Shown here: positions 51,478 through 59,716 of the stretch, piece after piece
Numbering within the stretch: position 1 is the stretch's first letter
Layout: each line of letters opens with the position of its first letter
Source of the DNA: UMGS172 sp045592985
Lineage (GTDB): Bacteria > Bacillota > Clostridia > Oscillospirales > Acutalibacteraceae
Assembly: GCA_045592985.1 (NCBI GenBank)
Contig: JAZNVU010000026.1
Location: 43,846-107,845, forward strand
Length of the DNA stretch: 64,000 nt
Direction: 5' to 3'
Made by a program: the position numbers and the translations under genes
Notes under the pieces: generated by a model
What the model was told of the DNA's origin: nothing
Seen by the model: the letters and a program-made list of their open reading frames with translations, nothing else
Database searches by the model: none

Positions 51478-52539
51478 TCACCCGTTTGTAGCAGCATTAT
51501 ACAAAAGATATCTGCCGCCAACCTTACGCATACAAAGTATAAGGTCGACCTTATTTATTTCGGTGGTTTTTTTAAGATAAAGTTCCTGCGTCAATTTCAC
51601 TCGGCAGGTGAAAACATCGTCTGAGTAACGGTGAAACTGCGATGCTTCGGTATCTTTAATTTTATGACCGTCATGCGGCCAAAACCATGTATCTACCGTT
51701 TTAAGTTTCTTATAAAATGCCGAACTTTTATCAATATACTGATAAAGTTGCGAATTTGGGGCATCTTTGCTCATGACCGCTGTGTAAATTGATGCAATAT
51801 TTATCACTGTCTGTGAAAACTCTTGTTGCAGGCTTTCATCATTAGCAAAATCGGCACTCAGCACCTTAGTTTCACCGTCTTCGGTCAGCGGTACTTCTTT
51901 GCCAGTTGCATCAGTCACCTTTATTTCGGGCTCTGCACAAAAGCCTGTAATTGTATATTCATTCAAATACAAGCCTTCCTCGCCTTTTGGTAAATATTCG
52001 TTCGTGCGGTGTGGTATTTTCGACTTTGTTCTGTACTCATCGTTGACCTGTTTCGAATTAACGGTCAAAGCATACCCTTCGGGCACAATTACGGTTTTAC
52101 ATATATTATTAGGAACAAAAAGTTCCACGTCGGACAGAGAATACCCATAAAAACCGTAGTCCTGCGCTTGTCCGTCTTTAGCAAGTGTAAAATATGCAAC
52201 CCTTACTCCATCGGCAGTTACTGCGTATTTTTGACTAACACCGTCTTTAGACACCGAGAAATACTGAAGTTCCTTGTCCCTTAACTGTTCGTTTAGAGCA
52301 TGTGACAATGTCTGCTCAGATTCAAACCCGTTGCCAAAGGAACAAAAGCCCATAAGTTGCTTAGTATCACCCTCGACAAAATAGTTATTAAAAACCTCTT
52401 GAGCAGTATATTTCGGTCTTGTGCTTTCATACGCATCAAGTACCGACCAAAGAACGCACGAAGCGACCACGAGAAGCGCCAAAAAACCAACGGTTATAAC
52501 AATGTATATCCTTGCAAACCAAGACATGTTTTTTCTCAT
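51478..52539 (-). CDS. Membrane-anchored protein of unknown function in glycolipid operon
   Basis: 353 residues. N-terminal helix (IYIVITVGFLALLVVASCVLWSVL) and a large extracytoplasmic part without a recognised fold; regular alternation of strands (VELFVPNNICKTVIVPEGYALTVNSKQV) suggests beta domains, and the C-terminal third (YRYSDDVFTCRVKLTQELYL) resembles an NTF2-like cone. Start ATG 52539 with AGGTGA 6 nt upstream, giving a 5-bp gap from the fusion gene and 4 bp to the PAP2 gene. Tight spacing implies a joint function. Confidence 0.78.
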   Translation of the reverse strand: MRKNMSWFARIYIVITVGFLALLVVASCVLWSVLDAYESTRPKYTAQEVFNNYFVEGDTKQLMGFCSFGNGFESEQTLSHALNEQLRDKELQYFSVSKDGVSQKYAVTADGVRVAYFTLAKDGQAQDYGFYGYSLSDVELFVPNNICKTVIVPEGYALTVNSKQVNDEYRTKSKIPHRTNEYLPKGEEGLYLNEYTITGFCAEPEIKVTDATGKEVPLTEDGETKVLSADFANDESLQQEFSQTVINIASIYTAVMSKDAPNSQLYQYIDKSSAFYKKLKTVDTWFWPHDGHKIKDTEASQFHRYSDDVFTCRVKLTQELYLKKTTEINKVDLILCMRKVGGRYLLYNAATNG

Positions 52540-52544
52540 CTCGT

Positions 52545-54704
52545 TCACCTTTTTACACAAAAATATGTAGGTATTTTTCTGGGCGGAACAAGTGCTTTAT
52601 ACTTGTTTGTCATGCCCTGAATCTGATATTTATCAAGATTCTCCTTGTCAACCTCGTACTTGTCAAAATAATCTTCATAATACATCATGGCTGAAGAACC
52701 GCCGTCAAGCATACCTGCGTCAACTGCGCCGTAAGACACCATGATATCGATAATCTCATTATAAGTGGCACCGATACTGTTGGCGCTTCGTCCATCGGTA
52801 ACAACAAGTATAAACGTACCGTCTTCGCGTTGACCTATCGCCGTACGCTGTGCGGCACCGGTATTACTTTCCTTGTAATATATATGAACCCCGCTGTTGT
52901 CCGATTTTATCAGCGTATTCCCGCGTTGGAACGAAACCCCATCGCGGATACCAATCTTTTCAGCCTCGCTTTTGCTTAAACCTTCACGAACTACCAGTCG
53001 GTTGTTTTTATCTATTCCTATAAAGGTTCGCTTGGCACCGTCATTCCACACACATTCGCCGTTTGAATAGGTAAGTCCTATAGGTCTTGCGCCGCGTCCG
53101 TTTCCACCGGGGTCATCAAACTCGCCGCCGTTTATCATAGCGATGCAATCTTCCTTTTTTGCCATGTCAAAAAGTATTTTTCCTTCGGTTGCGGTGGCGT
53201 AATTGTCCGAAGATGTGCCTACATACACCCTCTGAGGGTCGGCAACAAGCAATATATATGCCTTAAAATTTGTATAGTTGCGGGTTATGTATTTCATACC
53301 GTCTATCGATTGCTCGACCTCGGTATTATCTCCGCCTTCGATATCGGTAAATCCATCGGGAGATATTATAAGTTCACTCTCATCATGGCTCGAATTAACA
53401 ACCGCCTCTACCTCTTCATCACTCAAAAACAAACCGGGAACCCATTTGGTAGCACTTGCCTGCATTGCTGAAAGTACCAGCATATCACGCACAGTCGTAC
53501 TAGGACCATATGCCACAACACCTACAAGCACAAACACCGACAGTACGAGGAACAATACAAATGACACAACCGATATTGCTATACGAGCCAGAATTTTTCC
53601 TAGGGTAAGTTTCGGCTTTATATTTTCAGTGCCATTTTTGACCTTTTTCTTGTGCGGAGCAAATACCCAGTTTTGCTGTATTCGAAAACTGACAAAAAAC
53701 AGTATCGCATCTATCAGCACTTTTATGACCGTTACGGCAAATTCACTCTCGATTTTTGCAAGCACTGTGATTAATTTAACAGCATTGCCCGAAATAAGCA
53801 CCATGGGTATTGCCAAAGCGATGTATCTTATGATTGTGCCCGCCATTCCTGATTTGCTTTTGAAAACAGTTTTTCGGTTTATGGTAAAATTAACTGTAGC
53901 CGAGCACAGCCTTGCCAGGACGGTGGAAATTACTATTCCGCCGTTAAATAAAAACTTAAGTAAACAGTAGAACAATACTATCTCGACAACGGTGCTGATA
54001 AGCGAACTTACCACAAAAGACAGTATAAAACGATAGACCCTAAGCGAATCCCGTATAGGTCTGAAATGAGAGCCTTTATTATCATCAATATACACTGTAC
54101 TGATTTTTACTTCGCTGAAAGGTATCGACTGCTTTTTAAACTCAATCAACATATTGGTCTCATATTCGTAGCGGTCGCCCCCAACCTCAATAAGCGCAGG
54201 CAGATACTCACAAGGTATGGCTCTCAACCCGGTTTGCGTGTCACTTAATTTAACGCCACATATAAAACGCATTATATTTCTTGTAAGCGTATTGCCAAAA
54301 CGACTTTTTTTAGGCACGTTGGAAGAAGAAAAATCACGGCAACCAAGCACAACTTTACTGCTGTCAAGCATTTTTTCCACACAAGCAGCAACATCAACTG
54401 TTAGGTGCTGACCATCGGCATCTACCGTAACAACACCCTCCCTTTGAGTGCGGTATTTAAGAACGTACTTAAATGCCGTTTTAAGTGCGGCACCTTTACC
54501 CTTATTTCTTCTGTGGCGTATCAACGTACACGATTCATGCAGAGCCAAATCAGGAAAATTGCCAACATACTGTTGGTCACTTCCGTCATCCACAATTACT
54601 ATGTCGTCAAAACCGGCTTTTTCGAGCGCCGATACCGTATTATTCAGTTTTTCATCGGGATTAAGCGAAGGAATAATTACAGTCACATTATATTTTCCCA
54701 CCAA
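52545..54704 (-). CDS. GT2 glycosyltransferase-GtrA-phosphodiester glycosidase fusion
   Basis: 719 residues in three modules. Residues 1-220: polyprenyl-phosphate-type GT2 (VIIPSLNP, IVDDGSD, DxD at 95-97, QTGLRAIP). Residues ~225-350: GtrA-like four-helix domain. Residues ~370-400: one further helix. Residues ~470-719: NAGPA/DUF2233 phosphodiester glycosidase domain (INGGEFDDPGG ~524, QRTAIGQ ~619, DGGSSAMMYY ~667), probably extracellular. Start TTG 54704 or GTG 54701; AGGCGG precedes both. It could make, flip and trim a lipid-linked sugar. First gene of the operon with the anchored protein, PAP2 and lipid kinase. Confidence 0.88.
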   Translation of the reverse strand: MVGKYNVTVIIPSLNPDEKLNNTVSALEKAGFDDIVIVDDGSDQQYVGNFPDLALHESCTLIRHRRNKGKGAALKTAFKYVLKYRTQREGVVTVDADGQHLTVDVAACVEKMLDSSKVVLGCRDFSSSNVPKKSRFGNTLTRNIMRFICGVKLSDTQTGLRAIPCEYLPALIEVGGDRYEYETNMLIEFKKQSIPFSEVKISTVYIDDNKGSHFRPIRDSLRVYRFILSFVVSSLISTVVEIVLFYCLLKFLFNGGIVISTVLARLCSATVNFTINRKTVFKSKSGMAGTIIRYIALAIPMVLISGNAVKLITVLAKIESEFAVTVIKVLIDAILFFVSFRIQQNWVFAPHKKKVKNGTENIKPKLTLGKILARIAISVVSFVLFLVLSVFVLVGVVAYGPSTTVRDMLVLSAMQASATKWVPGLFLSDEEVEAVVNSSHDESELIISPDGFTDIEGGDNTEVEQSIDGMKYITRNYTNFKAYILLVADPQRVYVGTSSDNYATATEGKILFDMAKKEDCIAMINGGEFDDPGGNGRGARPIGLTYSNGECVWNDGAKRTFIGIDKNNRLVVREGLSKSEAEKIGIRDGVSFQRGNTLIKSDNSGVHIYYKESNTGAAQRTAIGQREDGTFILVVTDGRSANSIGATYNEIIDIMVSYGAVDAGMLDGGSSAMMYYEDYFDKYEVDKENLDKYQIQGMTNKYKALVPPRKIPTYFCVKR

Positions 54705-54737
54705 AAGCGCCGCCTTTCGACATAATTTTACCCTTAT

Positions 54738-54766
54738 ATTTTACCACCTATATAAGCACATTACAA
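54738..54766 (-). promoter_or_regulatory. Promoter of the glycolipid operon
   Basis: -35 TTGTAA (54761-54766), -10 TAAAAT (54738-54743), 17-bp spacer. Confidence 0.7.
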
Positions 54767-55070
54767 GCAACAAATTTGTTACATATAAGCCATTTTTTTG
54801 AAGTTGTTTTTTAATATTTTGGTATATCAATTAACTGATTTTTGCAAAACACAGGAATAGTTGTGACATTTTCCCATTTAATTATGTCACCTTTTCTTCG
54901 AACTGTTATCATTAAACTAACGATAATAGACGCTGCTTATTAAGACAACAAACTAACCGTAAGCACACCTGTTTACACCCTAATTTGTGTTATTTTGGTA
55001 ATGGAATAATCATAAATATAAGATAATCGGAAGAATTTCAAAAATTTTTCCGATTATTTTAATATAATGA
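54767..55070. other. Gene-free intergenic stretch with two hairpins
   Basis: No credible coding frame. GTGACAT (54863-54869) pairs with ATGTCAC (54884-54890) before a T-rich run; ATAATCGGAA (55023-55032) pairs with TTCCGATTAT (55048-55057), followed by TTTT, ending just before the serC promoter. A short RNA between them is possible; no clear promoter for one was found. Confidence 0.45.
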
Positions 55071-55099
55071 TTGACAAATATGTCACAAAATTATATAAT
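55071..55099 (+). promoter_or_regulatory. serC promoter
   Basis: -35 TTGACA (55071-55076), -10 TATAAT (55094-55099), 17-bp spacer; perfect consensus. Confidence 0.88.
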
Positions 55100-55123
55100 A
55101 AACCTTGCATTAAAGCGGAATTT

Positions 55124-55141
55124 TTGTTAAATGTTTAACAA
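55124..55141. promoter_or_regulatory. Inverted repeat in the serC leader
   Basis: TTGTTAAA-TG-TTTAACAA, perfect 8+8 arms, about 20-35 bp after the expected transcription start, nested within a weaker GCGG/CCGC pairing (55115-55148). Candidate operator or leader hairpin. Confidence 0.5.
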
Positions 55142-55179
55142 TTACCGCAAATATTTATTTTCTGAAAGGAAATGATTTT

Positions 55180-56268
55180 ATGTACGACCGTATTTACAAT
55201 TTCTCTGCCGGCCCCTCTATGTTGCCTGTTGCCGTTCTCGAAAAATCAAGAGACGAACTTATGAACTATCAGGGCTCGGGCATGAGCGTTATGGAAATGA
55301 GCCACCGTTCCAAAGTTTATGATGTTATCATCAAAGAGGCTGAGGCTCTTCTTCGTGAGGTTATGAACATTCCCGACAATTACAAGGTTCTTTTCTTACA
55401 GGGCGGTGCTTCAATGCAGTTCGCTTCTGTTCCTATGAACCTTCTCAAAACCGGTGTTGCCGATTACATCGTAACCGGACAGTTCTCGGGCAAGGCTTAC
55501 AAAGAGGCTCAGAAATACAGCGACAAGATTAACCTTGCTGCTACTACTAAGGAAGAAAACTTTACACGTATTCCCCGTCAGGAAGAGCTTAAACTCACTC
55601 CTAATGCTGATTACGTTCACATCTGCTTTAACAACACCATTTTCGGTACCAAGTGGGACTACATACCCGACACCGGTGATGTTCCTCTCGTAGCTGATAT
55701 GAGTTCTTGTATTTTAAGTGAGCCGGTTGACGTTTCTAAGTTTGGTCTTATTTATGCCGGTGCTCAGAAAAACGTTGCTCCTGCAGGTCTTACTATTGTA
55801 ATCGTTCGTGAGGACCTTATGCGCGACGAGTTGCCTGACTATGTTCCCACTGTTGCAAGTTACAAGGTAATGGCTGAGAACGAGTCTATGTACAACACTC
55901 CTCCCTGCTGGCCTATCTACATCTGCAAGCTCGTACTTGAGTGGATTAAGGAAATCGGCGGTCTTACCGCTATGAAGGCTATGAACGAGAAGAAGGCAAA
56001 ACTTCTTTATGATTGCCTTGACAACAGCAAACTTTTCAAAAACCCTGTTGTTCCCAATTGCCGTTCTATGATGAATGCTACCTTCCGTGCAGAGGACGAC
56101 GAGATTAACGCTAAGTTTGTTAAAGAGGCCACCGCAAACGGTATGTCTAACCTTAAAGGCCATCGTTCGGTTGGCGGTATGCGTGCTTCTATTTACAACG
56201 CAATGCCTTACGAAGGCGTTGAGAAACTTGTTGAGTTCATCAAGAAGTTTGAAGCAGAAAACGCTTAA
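55180..56268 (+). CDS. serC: Phosphoserine aminotransferase
   Basis: 362 residues, class V aminotransferase. N-terminal YNFSAGPSMLPVAVLE, FLQGGASMQF, and PLP lysine in IYAGAQKNVAPAG; C-terminal GHRSVGGMRASIYNAMP. Converts 3-phosphohydroxypyruvate to phosphoserine in serine synthesis. Codons are strongly biased (C/T-ending), which suggests high expression. No serA beside it. Confidence 0.97.
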   Translation: MYDRIYNFSAGPSMLPVAVLEKSRDELMNYQGSGMSVMEMSHRSKVYDVIIKEAEALLREVMNIPDNYKVLFLQGGASMQFASVPMNLLKTGVADYIVTGQFSGKAYKEAQKYSDKINLAATTKEENFTRIPRQEELKLTPNADYVHICFNNTIFGTKWDYIPDTGDVPLVADMSSCILSEPVDVSKFGLIYAGAQKNVAPAGLTIVIVREDLMRDELPDYVPTVASYKVMAENESMYNTPPCWPIYICKLVLEWIKEIGGLTAMKAMNEKKAKLLYDCLDNSKLFKNPVVPNCRSMMNATFRAEDDEINAKFVKEATANGMSNLKGHRSVGGMRASIYNAMPYEGVEKLVEFIKKFEAENA

Positions 56269-56277
56269 TAAAAGTTC

Positions 56278-56314
56278 AAGACCCTTTGGTTTAATCACCA
56301 AAGGGTCTTTTTTT
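56278..56314 (+). terminator. serC terminator
   Basis: Perfect 13-bp stem AAGACCCTTTGGT / ACCAAAGGGTCTT, 6-nt loop, T7 tail. Confidence 0.93.
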
Positions 56315-56333
56315 AATTTTTTGCTGCTTAGTT

Positions 56334-57044
56334 TTAGTTATACTTTAAATAATCCGGGTCAATAACTTCCAACTCGGCAACCGAATCAATCTCAACAATC
56401 TGGTCAGCACCGACGGGGTGAACATAAAGTTCAATATTTTTCAGTTCGCGGTCGACAATCTCATCCCAATAAAGTTGCTCGTGTCCCTCATGGTTGTAAG
56501 CCTCTAAAATGCAATCGGCAATGTGCCTGGCATCCTCTTTAACAAGGTACGAAACACCAACCATATTGTATGCGTCATCACCGTATTTACCTATTCTCGT
56601 AGCTCTTCCGTCTTTATCGATATCAACCACCCAGTCGTCCGAGTGACCCTTTACCATCTTGGCATAGTAGCAACTTTTGTTGAGTTCGGCGGTAAAAATC
56701 GAAGGGTCGGACACGTAAAGGTCGGCTTCGCAGACAAAGCAGTTAGTATCGCCCATGTATTTAGCGGCTGCATGAATTGACGAGATATTATTTTTAAAGG
56801 TATACTCTTTATTCTCAACAAGCGTTATGTTGCTATGTTTCTTGGTCAAGAACTCAAATTGTTCTTTAAGGTAACCGACAACAACATATATATGGTCAAC
56901 ACCGCGCAGTTGCAAACCGTCGATAATGGTATCTATCATTGATTTCCCATGTACTTTTACAAGCGGTTTGGGTACTTTTTCAGTAAGCGGAGCCATTCTG
57001 GTTCCAAGACCTGCGGCTATAAGTATTGCTATTTCCTTAGACAT
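56334..57044 (-). CDS. LicC-like nucleotidyltransferase
   Basis: 236 residues. NTP-transferase fold: AILIAAGLGTRMAPLTEKVPKPLVKV, GYLKEQFEFL, KNNISSIHAA, VCEADLYVSD (metal Asp), and C-terminal LYWDEIVDRELKNIELYVHPV...IVEIDSV. The spacing follows pneumococcal LicC, a CTP:phosphocholine cytidylyltransferase, more than sugar-1-P enzymes. No choline kinase or LicD is present nearby, so the substrate remains open. Confidence 0.8.
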   Translation of the reverse strand: MSKEIAILIAAGLGTRMAPLTEKVPKPLVKVHGKSMIDTIIDGLQLRGVDHIYVVVGYLKEQFEFLTKKHSNITLVENKEYTFKNNISSIHAAAKYMGDTNCFVCEADLYVSDPSIFTAELNKSCYYAKMVKGHSDDWVVDIDKDGRATRIGKYGDDAYNMVGVSYLVKEDARHIADCILEAYNHEGHEQLYWDEIVDRELKNIELYVHPVGADQIVEIDSVAELEVIDPDYLKYN

Positions 57045-57082
57045 TATTTCGCCTTCTTTTTTTCTTTTTCGACAGTTATTTG

Positions 57083-57111
57083 ATTATACTTAAATTTTCA
57101 CATAAAGTCAA
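57083..57111 (-). promoter_or_regulatory. Promoter of the LicC-like gene
   Basis: -35 TTGACT (57106-57111), -10 TATAAT (57083-57088), 17-bp spacer. Confidence 0.8.
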
Positions 57112-57117
57112 CTGTAA

Positions 57118-58764
57118 TTATTGTAACGAGTTAAAATCAAAATAAAGCCCTTTGAATCTGCCGTAAAAATTTTTTTCGCCGTCCATATCTACCACAAGTG
57201 CTTTTTGTTTACTATAAAGCAAAGCAACCTTATGATTTCCCGATTTATAGGCAGTTTTAACCTTTTTATAGAGTGGGTCGCTAATTTTAAGCGATTTTGG
57301 TATGTGTTCGGCACAGCCACTCAACAGCATGTCTTCGACAATTTTATCCCGCAGTTTTTTGGGGTCGCATTGTTCTTTAAAATAGTGAAAAAGATGCTCG
57401 GAATACAATTTAAGGCTCATCCGTTCGCCATTTACGGTATTGCCAAATCCACAAAACAGGTCAAACGGATTTAATTTTACATCGTCAATAAGATAATCCA
57501 ATGTGCATAAATACCTGCCACTGTTATAAAGTCGGTCAACGGCATCTTCTGTCTTTTTTAGCAGGACTATTTCATCAGCCGACAACCACGGTGTTGACAA
57601 AACCTCATAAGGTGGCTCTTGTGAAAAATCGCAAGGGTATTTTTCTTTATTTTCGCGCATATCGGCACCGTGCAAAAGTTTTAAAAATCCAAGTTGCAAC
57701 ATGTGTGCCTTTAGACCGTAACCAATATTGAAACTTTGCTTAAAACTCTCAAAATTTTCGCCCGTAAGACCTGCAATAAGGTCTATATGGATATGCATAT
57801 TCCCCATTTTAAGCAATTGTTCGATGTTGGAAATAAGTTTTTTTGTATCGGTCTTGCGGTTGATTAATTTAAGTGTCTGCTCATTAAACGACTGCATACC
57901 GATTTCAAGTTGCACTGAGCCTTTTGGCATCTGCGACAGTATTGCAAGAGTACTCGGCTTTAAAATATCACCGGCTATTTCAAAGTGGAAACATACATCT
58001 TGCGGAATAGTTTTCCCGATATTTTGCCTTATAAACTCTAAAATTTCGTCTGCCCTTTTATACTCGGCATTGAATGTGCGGTCAACAAATTTTATGGTTT
58101 TAGTTCCGCTATTAGCAAGTTTAATAAGGTCGGTTTTAACCTGTTCAATATCAAAAAACCTTAAGTCAGAACATCTTCCCGACAGACAAAAAGCACAACG
58201 GTAAGGGCAACCCCTACTGCTTTCAAAATATGATATCCTACCTCCGAGTGCCTGGAAAAAATCGTCGGTATAGGGTGAAGGCGGTGTGCCGTCATACACC
58301 TCTTCGGGCACTGTGATTATTGAGTTCTTATTGCGGAAACTAAGTCCCGGCACAAAGTTTAGGTTACCATTTTCGGCTAACGTATCAAGCAAGAGCGGAA
58401 AACTTTCTTCACCCTCACCCGACAGCACAAAGTCAACAAAATCATACTTTTCCAAAATATCTTTTGGTCTGAAAGCCACTTCGGGTCCACCCAAGACAAC
58501 GGTGCAACCAAGTGTTGTTTTTACAAGACGGCAGACCTCAAGCGTTTTGGTTATGTTCCAGATATAACACGAAAAGGACACCGTTTGGGGTCCTTTTTCG
58601 ATAATTTTTTCTGCAATTTCTTTTAAATCGGCATTTATGGTGCTTTCAAACACCTCTGCCGATAAAACCTTTTTCCCAAACTTCTTTACACCTGCCGCAA
58701 GGCACCAAGGTGCTAGCGACGCATGAACGTATTTGGAGTTAAGGCAACAAATCAGCGTTTTCAA
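57118..58764 (-). CDS. B12-binding-domain radical SAM protein (DUF4080 type)
   Basis: 548 residues. N-terminal cobalamin-binding-like Rossmann domain (VVLGGPEVAFRP, FVLSGEGEESFPLL), radical SAM core with C186-x3-C190-x2-C193 (SRGCPYRCAFC), and a C-terminal DUF4080-like domain of about 180 residues. Reaction unknown. The B12 domain lacks an obvious DxHxxG motif, so cobalamin binding would be base-off or absent. Last gene of the ECF-larA-PAP2-radical SAM operon, 4-bp overlap with the PAP2 gene. Confidence 0.87.
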   Translation of the reverse strand: MKTLICCLNSKYVHASLAPWCLAAGVKKFGKKVLSAEVFESTINADLKEIAEKIIEKGPQTVSFSCYIWNITKTLEVCRLVKTTLGCTVVLGGPEVAFRPKDILEKYDFVDFVLSGEGEESFPLLLDTLAENGNLNFVPGLSFRNKNSIITVPEEVYDGTPPSPYTDDFFQALGGRISYFESSRGCPYRCAFCLSGRCSDLRFFDIEQVKTDLIKLANSGTKTIKFVDRTFNAEYKRADEILEFIRQNIGKTIPQDVCFHFEIAGDILKPSTLAILSQMPKGSVQLEIGMQSFNEQTLKLINRKTDTKKLISNIEQLLKMGNMHIHIDLIAGLTGENFESFKQSFNIGYGLKAHMLQLGFLKLLHGADMRENKEKYPCDFSQEPPYEVLSTPWLSADEIVLLKKTEDAVDRLYNSGRYLCTLDYLIDDVKLNPFDLFCGFGNTVNGERMSLKLYSEHLFHYFKEQCDPKKLRDKIVEDMLLSGCAEHIPKSLKISDPLYKKVKTAYKSGNHKVALLYSKQKALVVDMDGEKNFYGRFKGLYFDFNSLQ

Positions 58765-59702
58765 AAGTTTTCCTCCGACACTTGCTTTTTACGGTCAATT
58801 TTTGCGAACCATTTGAAGGTCATAGGCCATACGGCACCGGCAAACCCCGCTATGAGGAAGTAACGTATACCGTCGGCGACTGCCAATCCTCCACAAAGGT
58901 CGTAAAGTGGTTGTTTTAAGAGTGCTTTAATGCCCAAAACAGGCAACAGACCCACTGCAAGTTTTAAAACCTGAACCCAGAATGAACCCTTTGTATCAAA
59001 GTGGGTGTAACCCTCGTCGACCTCGTAAGCCAACCAAATACCCAAGATACAACCGAGTATCTTATAACCGTTTTTTAAACCGCTTTCAAAATTTTCAAGG
59101 TCGATATCTGCAGGAAAACTGTACAGTTCAACAAACAATAAATATGCTGCCGCTATAGCGGTCATAATGCCAATAAAAACCCTCATGTTCTTCTTTTTAC
59201 TCATTGCCCAGCCAAGCACAGGATAAAGCAAAAACACTAAAACGGTTGCCACGAGGAGTGAAACAAGAACATCGGCAGGCGTATGCACACCTAAGTACAT
59301 TCTTGAAATAGGCACCAAAACACAAAGAATTATGCAAACAACCTTGAGCCATTTTTCGCTTCTTGCTCTTGCAACGGCACCAAAATTACCAACAGCCGTT
59401 TGGGTATGTCCGCTTGGGAAAGAATAACCCGTTGCCTCTGCCCTTGCCGACTCTACAATGGTAAATGTTTCGTCTTTTACCCACGGGCGCGGAATTCTGA
59501 ACCATAGTTTTAAGAACTGATTGACTACCGTTCCTAAAAAGCCTATGAACAAAATATAATAACCCTGTTTTTTGTTAATACACCAAAAGAACAGAAGTCC
59601 CAGTAAAATAAACAGTGTTTCTTCACCAAACTTGGTGACAAGTGAAAAGAACGTATCCAGAAATGGGTTGCGTATACTTTCAAAAAAACGTAAAATTGAC
59701 AT
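58761..59702 (-). CDS. PAP2-family phosphatase with extra membrane domain
   Basis: 313 residues. PAP2 signature KLWFRIPRPW, PSGHTQT and SRMYLGVHTPAD in the first 190 residues, then about five further helices (total ~10). Start ATG 59702 with GGAGG 6 nt upstream. Larger than the PAP2 protein at 51 kb, with a C-terminal extension of unknown role. Lipid-phosphate phosphatase; third gene of the operon. Confidence 0.88.
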   Translation of the reverse strand: MSILRFFESIRNPFLDTFFSLVTKFGEETLFILLGLLFFWCINKKQGYYILFIGFLGTVVNQFLKLWFRIPRPWVKDETFTIVESARAEATGYSFPSGHTQTAVGNFGAVARARSEKWLKVVCIILCVLVPISRMYLGVHTPADVLVSLLVATVLVFLLYPVLGWAMSKKKNMRVFIGIMTAIAAAYLLFVELYSFPADIDLENFESGLKNGYKILGCILGIWLAYEVDEGYTHFDTKGSFWVQVLKLAVGLLPVLGIKALLKQPLYDLCGGLAVADGIRYFLIAGFAGAVWPMTFKWFAKIDRKKQVSEENF

Positions 59703-59716
59703 ATGTTTCCTCCAAA

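Noticed and set aside
55100..55179. T-box or serine riboswitch before serC
   Set aside because: The leader is only about 75 nt, with no T-box core, specifier loop or terminator/antiterminator pair.
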